Shown here piece by piece: positions 52,800 through 64,000 of a stretch of 64,000 nucleotides of DNA. The stretch's first letter is position 1; each line of letters starts with the position of its first letter. The DNA is from Rhodamnia argentea (Eukaryota; Streptophyta; Magnoliopsida; Myrtales; Myrtaceae). The translations under genes and the position numbers were made by a program. The notes beneath the pieces were generated by a model that worked only from the letters and a program-made list of their open reading frames with translations, did no database searches and was not told the origin of the DNA. The DNA lies in contig NC_063155.1 in NCBI RefSeq assembly GCF_020921035.1, positions 31,055,294 to 31,119,293 of the forward strand. Reading direction: 5' to 3'.

Positions 52800-54286
52800 T
52801 TGCGATTCCAAGGGGTTTGAACAGACACGTTCCGACGGACACGTGTCTCCGGTTCGGATGGATGTCTCTCCTCTTGGAGAGTGTGAACGTGAACATGGGA
52901 GGAGGAGACCTCGCGCGCACGTTTCGCAGCGCCCGTACGGAGTTTTACTTTCAAAAGATTTACCGAGCAGCCAAAAAGGCAAAAAGATCAGATCTTTTTA
53001 GACATTTTCGTTTTATTGTAATGCGATACGATTGGAAAACTAATACTCACCAACTACCCTTTATTTGACTATGTGTTGTACCTATCAGACGGTGAGAAAA
53101 GATTAGCTGACAATAGCCATGCAACTTATATTATATTATTAGTGACTTACGCAAGGCATCATGAACTATCAAAGAATCGATCAAGAGTGTTTTTTTATGG
53201 ATGAGAGATTGCTCAGGTGGGCAAGGAAAGAACGAGTATAATAAAGTTGACCAGTGGAACGCAGACAACCTTTCATCGAAACATGCATAACAAGATATGT
53301 TTGTATCTTTAGTTGTATAGTATATCCGATAATTAGTTGTCTACTCCCGGGGCCTTCGATTTGAACATGCACATCGAAACATGTTTCTTTTTTAGCCGAA
53401 TAATTAGTTGTTAACTGGCTTTACTTGCTTCCTTTTCAATTTGTGGATGACTCCTTGGTCCTCAAAATATGCAAAATCCATATATATATATTGGTTCGTG
53501 TAACGTACCTTTATGCTTCCGATCGATTACAACGGAGTTCAAAAATGAAGATCAATCAATTTTCTTTTGCTGCTGCGATTAGGTGAACGCCCGGACAAAA
53601 ACAACGGCTCCTCGTGCCCCTTCATGGAAAGGCAGAGGTTGAAGGATCGTTCATCACCTTCCTGCCCAGTCAATTTTTACTGGGTCAGAAAATCGGCCGG
53701 GTATACACCAACATAATGCAACCTCGGCTTTCTCAGAAAGATTTTGATGAAGTGGAAGAGATGAAAATAGGGTGCTGCAGTGTGTGGAGCAATAATGTCT
53801 CTTTCTCTTCTTTCACCTAAGTGAAACTTAATACAAAGTAATCAACATCATGCAACTTGAACAACCACATCAAAGGATCATCACAATCAAATGAAGAAGA
53901 GGACGCAGTCGGTGTCTTCTATCAAAACGAATGAACCGTACGGTCCAAGATCTCACATTTCCCTGAAATCATGTAGTATCAACTTTTCATGAAGAGAACT
54001 TATCTTTGCTTTCTACTCTGTCATGTCACATGGACTTGATTCGTAGAACTGAATTACACGTGAGATGATAATGCGCTCGGTGCATGCAATGGCGATGAAA
54101 GAATTCAATAACACGACAATATGGAACTGCAACCACAGATTTCTCTTGGAATTATTCCACAAGATAAATATAGAACACTGTAATGCAATGTACAGCTTTT
54201 ATTGTTTTCCTTTTTCGCTCCAGCAAAGACTTCGGGAAACAATACGAATCATTTACAAAAATAGTCTCAGCTAGAATTCCTGAGAA
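52800..54286. other. Intergenic sequence between HAD and FtsH genes
   Basis: No gene is recognised. Short frames at 53614-53820 and 54065-54274 show no family pattern. The right end would hold the FtsH 3'UTR. Confidence 0.5.
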
Positions 54287-59288
<5,002 letters not shown>

Positions 59289-60072
59289 CGCTAGGGCACC
59301 AGAAAGGACGGGACTTGCTTCAACAGATCTGAGAAGGCGGCAGCTTTTAGAGAGAATCGTCTCTATCTATCGGAAAACAAGCGACGAATTAGAAAAACAG
59401 CTGAGAATCGGTGTTTCAGAGAAGTTATTTAGGGTTTTGACGTCGGGTCGAAGGTGGACATTAACGACTCCGTGAACGAGGACAAGTTGTTCTCCTTTTT
59501 GTGGATGGAACAGAGACTGGTTCGTGTGATGTTATTGTCTGAGACAGAGAGGGAGTGGAGTGTTTTGGGGTGGAGATGTTTGGTGTCCAGCGTCGCGGTT
59601 CTTTGTGATTCTGCGTAGGGGCACGTAAATACGTAATCGACTATAGTATAGAGTCAGTGCAGGGGAAAAGGTGAACTTTTGCCTGCTTGGGAAACAAGAC
59701 AAACCTCAGGTGAAGCCCATGGTTTTCCAACGGAAGTTGAAAATAACGAAAACTACCACACAAATGCAAAATAGTTCCCGTCTCAAGCCACGAAAGACCA
59801 GCAAGCACCATACATGGATGATTCTCTCCTTATGGTAAACGAGGTATTCGACCTATTGAAACTCAGTGTTGTTAGTTAAATCCTAGAGCTTCGTTGGGCC
59901 GAAAGATGAGATAGACGAGCCGAAGTGAAGCCCATTACCTTCATCTCAGTTCGCTCGCTGATTAGATCCCTACCTAAAATCCCTTCGTTCCCACCACTTC
60001 TCGGACGATGGTTTCGTTGGATCAATGTTAGGCTCGCCGTGAAGCTGGCAATTCTTGCCTCTCGGGAGAAAC
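59289..60072. promoter_or_regulatory. Shared promoter between FtsH and the methyltransferase gene
   Basis: 784 bases separate two divergent ATGs. No clear TATA box is placed for either gene. The methyltransferase leader holds a short upstream ORF, ATG 60008 to TAG 60031 (seven codons), 41 bases before its start codon. The arrangement would allow a bidirectional promoter for two organelle-targeted proteins; that is inference. Confidence 0.5.
60008..60031 (+). other. Short upstream ORF before the methyltransferase gene
   Basis: ATG GTT TCG TTG GAT CAA then TGT and TAG, encoding MVSLDQC. It could lower translation of the main ORF if transcription starts upstream of 60008. Confidence 0.4.
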
Positions 60073-61275
60073 ATGGAGGCCACTTCGATGCTTCTTCACT
60101 CGAAAACAGTCCCAGTTGGGTTGAGTTTCGACTTGCAAAGAGCGCGCTCTCGCGGGCATTTCATCAAACGTCTGCAGTGCGGCGAACGCACGCGCAGTTT
60201 TCACTTCGACCGGACCGGCGATTCCTCCCAAAGCTCGTTCCTTTGCTCGAAGGTCTCCAATGTTTCGTTATCATCAGCAAAGAGGGCGAGAACCCATCTG
60301 TCACCTCCTCTCAAATGTTCATACTCGGGCAATGCAGCCGCAGAATCTCGAAACCCCATTACGGAACTCTTCAAGTACTTGTCACTCGATGCGGTGAAAG
60401 AAAAGCTTCTTCAGTTAACTCCTATAGATGTTGTCAAGCTGTCTGGGATTCTGTCCATTTCTATTGCGGTGGCAAAGTGGACGGTCCGTTCGCTATTGAA
60501 CCCTTTCTTCTGGATGTATTTTAGCTGGACTTGGTTGTTTTGGCCCTGGATTGTGGCCATAGCTTTGGCGATTTATGGATTACATTGTCTCCGCAAGCAC
60601 TTACAGGGCGAAGCTAACATCTATGAGCAGCTTGCTGTGGTCACTTCAGCGTTTACTTGGCTCACCCTTGTCCCCCCCGCTCACTTCAATGGTTATCTCG
60701 AAGGTTGGCCTTTTGTGTTTCTCTTCGTGTACCATTATTTCTTTTTCTTCAATATCAGTGTGAGAAGAAGATTGTATGGCGATTACTATGCTCGCCCACA
60801 TGATCCCAAGTGGGATATTGACCCACCTAAATGGCTGCGCCTATTATTTTGTGTTGGAGTCATGGTTGGTCACTGGCTTGCTGCCTTTGAAGGGCCGGAG
60901 CTCCATCGTATCCCAGGTGGATGGAGCAATGTAGGGGTGTGGGTCTTGATATTGATAACTATCTTGATGCATTACAATTCCACATTGTATCTTGCAAAAT
61001 ATTCAGAGAAGGTGGTCGTGCCGACTGCAGTTGTCCAGTTTGGACCATATCGGTGGGTTCGTCATCCCATTTATGCGTCTACAATGCTTCTCTTTGTCAC
61101 ATATTGCATTGCACTTCGGGCTCCTTTTAGCTTGCTGTTTGTTGTTGCTGTATGCTTGTTGTATTATCAGCAGAAAGCAAAACTGGAGGAGGCAGTGATG
61201 GTTGAGACATTCGGGGAAAGATATTTGGAGTATGCTGGTAAAGTCAAGTACAAATTCATCCCTTTGGTATACTAG
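60073..61275 (+). CDS. Plastid-type ICMT/PEMT-like membrane methyltransferase
   Basis: An intronless gene of 400 residues. The ATG at 60073 (MEATSMLLHSKTVPVG) is the first in frame; upstream the frame opens only with TTG. Residues 1 to about 80 are rich in Ser/Arg and poor in acids, like a chloroplast transit peptide. About six hydrophobic spans follow, including IVAIALAIYGLHCL, WPFVFLFVYHYFFFF and VGVWVLILITILMHYN. The C-terminal signature is FGPYRWVRHPIYAS (about 321-335) with KLEEAVMVETFGERYLEYAG, the S-adenosylmethionine-binding pattern of the isoprenylcysteine carboxyl methyltransferase / phospholipid methyltransferase superfamily. The substrate is not evident. The canonical ER ICMT is smaller and lacks a transit peptide, so this is probably a separate plastid or envelope member. 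Confidence 0.85.
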   Translation: MEATSMLLHSKTVPVGLSFDLQRARSRGHFIKRLQCGERTRSFHFDRTGDSSQSSFLCSKVSNVSLSSAKRARTHLSPPLKCSYSGNAAAESRNPITELFKYLSLDAVKEKLLQLTPIDVVKLSGILSISIAVAKWTVRSLLNPFFWMYFSWTWLFWPWIVAIALAIYGLHCLRKHLQGEANIYEQLAVVTSAFTWLTLVPPAHFNGYLEGWPFVFLFVYHYFFFFNISVRRRLYGDYYARPHDPKWDIDPPKWLRLLFCVGVMVGHWLAAFEGPELHRIPGGWSNVGVWVLILITILMHYNSTLYLAKYSEKVVVPTAVVQFGPYRWVRHPIYASTMLLFVTYCIALRAPFSLLFVVAVCLLYYQQKAKLEEAVMVETFGERYLEYAGKVKYKFIPLVY

Positions 61276-63675
61276 GGTGTCATGGGTGTGCTGCAGTTAT
61301 CTCTTGTGAATTATTTCGTTCTTGAAATCTATTTTATGACCTTGAGGTGGAAGTTATTATAATTACCAACTTAGCCTTTGACTTATTTTACATTTTTGTC
61401 ACACATCGTTGGCTATGCCGATATCAGCAAGATTTAAGAAGTGTTATTCACTTTAGTGACGAGGCCTAGCCTAGTACACAGTCATAGAGCTTATGAATAC
61501 TGTAATTTTCTTTAGAGTTGAGTTTAGATTCTTACCGGCATATCACATCTGGGAGGGGCTTGAACAGCCCTATGGCATTGTAAGTGCTGATGTTGTCTTG
61601 AACTCTATATTTTCTGTTGATTTGTAATTATTCTGCATGTTCAGTTGTTACAGCTCAATTTGATGAAATATGTTTGTGTGAGAAACTGTGTTGCTCGGCA
61701 TCACTCTTGGCATAGAAGCTGCTAGTCTTAACGAAGGTGATTATTCTTGAGTCAAAGTTGCAGAATAAAATGAAAAGCCAGTATCTTCCCTTCTGATCTC
61801 ACAAAATAGTGCAACTTAAGTATGACAAATCACTTTAAGGAGTAGAGGATCTATGGGAGAGGGTACTGGTCATTGGCATGTGGTGGCGAGAAGGAAAAGC
61901 CTTTCTTTGAAAAAATGAAAAAAAACAAGGAACAGGCAAAGGGGAATGCACTTTTTTATGCCGGTTGGAAATTGACTGGATAAATTTATTTGGCAAAATA
62001 CTAGTTGCAGACTTGCAATGTTTAAAGATAAGGAAGTTGAGACTTGGGAACCAATAAGAGTGTTTTATTTTTGGGTAAGGTAAGAACCAATAAGAGTGTT
62101 TTTGTCTTTATTAGTACCTACAAATGTTGGTTGGTGAAGATGAAGTGGGTGTTTACTTCTTTGCTGGAGAAGTACATCCTGTGAGTATAGAAGCTTCGGT
62201 AAGTAGAGAATGGTAATGGACTGGACACATGGAAAACAGCTGACACCAATGTCAGAGACTTGAGGAGGAGGAGGGACTGACTATTGATGTTGGACTCTTG
62301 GCATAAACTGGACATAAATTTTCGCTAGTACTGTGGGGTTTTGCTTCTTGAAGAAGAATATATAGATGAAAACCAGAAAAGAACTTACTCCAGGTGCATG
62401 TGTTTACTTAGTGGTCAAGATCAAAACAGTACTATGCCAATATCTCTTTGCCTTGCACCTTGATAGAAGCAATGTATTCAAAGTTGTCCTCATGATTATC
62501 CAACATATATATTTTAGAGTACCTAGAGCAGCACTACACCAGTAACCTCACAAATCAAGTCCAATCACCATTTCTATAGACAATATTGAAAAAATTTATC
62601 CTCTGCATCAGACCATACAAATCCAGCATATCTCTCACGACCAAGTTATTCCATGTGTACAGCCTTTTTTTCTTCTCTCATATTATATTTTCAGGCTATG
62701 ATCCTTGACCTATAAGTGACTTTTATCTAGTGATAGCTTTTGAGCTTTGCAGTCGCGCAATTGGGTGATACCCTTCGGCCTTGATTGAGTCAACGGTTGA
62801 AAGCACTTAGAGGGGTGTGTGTGTAACCACTTACTATTGCATGATGTGCGTATTGCATATTGGTATGCGTCACTTGAGAAACTTGGATCCAATTTTACGT
62901 TTGTTTGATCCGCTGGAAAATCTTTGTTGCGGAATATAATCAATTTGCAGATATCAAGGATTCTGTAGATCAAGTACACAAAAGCAGTTGTTAAATTTTC
63001 CCAGGGCAACTCTGGATTTGATAATGAGCTGTGAAATGGGGTAGGAATTGGTGGGGGAATATAATACCCCATGTGCAATTGTGTGGTGTGACACAGATTT
63101 TCCAATCCACTACAGTTCTCCTGATTTTTCACGACTTAGCCTCCGTGTCAGGAGCAAAAGAGGGGAACAATGTAATCAATGAGCAGAGAGATAATTATGC
63201 CTACTTCTTACCACAGAATTGACACACGAACTATTCTTGGTCATGAAAGTGTAAACAGTCCTTTCATTTGGAAAGAAATCTTCATGCTTGACATAGAGTT
63301 GCTGGTGCTGATCATGAAACCGATTGGGAGCGGCGTTACTGGCCGCAAAACCAGGCTCTTACGTGGTTCCCTTGCCGCATATTCTCTCTAGGTCTCCTAC
63401 TGATCTTTTAGAAATCACGTCATTTCGGATAGCTCTAGTGAGCATTCTGAACCAACATCTCCAACTGGGGCATGTCTAGTCATCGACCTCGGTTAATGTG
63501 AGTGCTTGGACAGTGCGCTTATGATGATGATTCGCCACCCAATCTAAGACCCAGGTACATGGAGATGCTATGGCCGAATTCGGTTGGATATGACTCTGAG
63601 TTGGCCGCAGGAAATTGTTGTCTGAGCACACATTTTTATACATAAAAAAAGATTACAAGAAGAGTTGCATCCTTT
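61276..63675. other. Intergenic sequence, no gene seen
   Basis: The first few hundred bases would be the 3'UTR of the methyltransferase gene. Frames at 62710-63132 (minus) and elsewhere lack family patterns. A 19-base direct repeat, AACCAATAAGAGTGTTTTT with one mismatch (62050 and 62087), is present. Nothing else is recognised. Confidence 0.5.
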
Positions 63676-63901
63676 TCATTCACCCGGTGAACATTTGGAG
63701 GTTTCGATGACATCTACTGCCATTCCCATCTCGTCTTCACTAACACTGCGCTTTACATAAATCGAAGAAAGAACATGGAGAGCGATCATACTAAACTTCA
63801 ATGGCCAATTTCTCCAACAACCCCAAAAAAGAAACGAAATGAAAAGCCAAGAGATAGAATCATGTCTTGGATTGGAACCCTTAAACAACACGTACATTAC
63901 A
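63676..63901 (-). other. Probable 3'UTR of the right-edge gene
   Basis: It follows the stop codon at 63902 in the minus sense. The open frame inside it has no family pattern. Confidence 0.3.
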
Positions 63902-64000
63902 TCAGATGATCCGGTCCATCCTCCTCTCGTTCCACGGTCGGACTGTGACTCGAATGGGTAGGCCTCCTTTCAGTACAGGAAAAGGCCCATACTGTATGCC
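63902..64000 (-). CDS. 3' end of an unidentified gene cut by the window edge
   Basis: The minus strand reads GIQYGPFPVLKGGLPIRVTV then RPWNERRMDRII and a TGA stop at 63904-63902. The balanced composition and clean run to the edge suggest a real C-terminus. I do not recognise the family. The rest lies beyond position 64000. Confidence 0.45.
   Translation of the reverse strand, partial: GIQYGPFPVLKGGLPIRVTVRPWNERRMDRII

Noticed and set aside
53614-53820. 68-residue plus-strand frame between the HAD and FtsH genes
   Set aside because: No family pattern, no splice context and no homologous neighbour.

Overview
This is a plant nuclear window, and intron structure and gene families point to a woody rosid eudicot. 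Several AT-rich elements carry GC-rich centres built from GGCCAGC/GCGAGG-type words, which resembles Eucalyptus and other Myrtaceae DNA as I remember it. That genus-level guess is inference only.

The left 40 kb is a tandem array of GRAS transcription-factor genes of the LISCL (SCL14/SCL33/SCL11-like) group, all on the + strand. It holds a heavily decayed relic (about 985-2113), intact gene A (8612-10981), frameshifted copy B (23111-25472), intact gene C (31066-33468) and the more divergent gene D (37380-39530). The copies appear to share one layout: a short non-coding first exon, a 5'UTR intron, an intronless coding exon and often a small 3'UTR intron. Upstream blocks are repeated too, including one orphan copy with no gene behind it.

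Mobile elements record how the array changed. A 7.6 kb Ty1/copia element (15037-22679, minus strand, about 2.4% LTR divergence, 5-bp TSD) sits inside the 5'UTR intron of copy B. Two short long-TIR Mutator-type elements with perfect 10-bp target duplications lie in the relic and just downstream of B; a longer relative lies at 27.7-29.0 kb. In each of the three dated insertions a paralogous gene shows the empty site. The gaps hold other MITE-like elements, LTR remnants and a decayed PIF/Harbinger transposon (44.9-49.4 kb) whose end resembles a Tourist-like MITE at 13.15 kb.

The right 24 kb is a housekeeping block: an MPP6-like RNA-exosome cofactor (minus, 5 exons), a HAD-family pyrimidine 5'-nucleotidase-like gene (minus, 8 coding exons), a mitochondrial FtsH3/FtsH10-type m-AAA protease (minus, 8 exons), a divergently transcribed intronless plastid-type ICMT/PEMT-like membrane methyltransferase (plus), and the 3' end of an unidentified gene running off the right edge (minus). 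From memory, this order (GRAS, MPP6, HAD; GRAS, FtsH3/10) matches neighbourhoods on Arabidopsis chromosomes 5, 1 and 2, so the block is probably ancestral and the GRAS array is a local expansion within it.

I see no novel enzymatic system, no CRISPR and no RNA gene. The most interesting content is the GRAS array with its insertion history, the W-box-like array and extra sense ORF in the copia leader, and the Harbinger/MITE pair.
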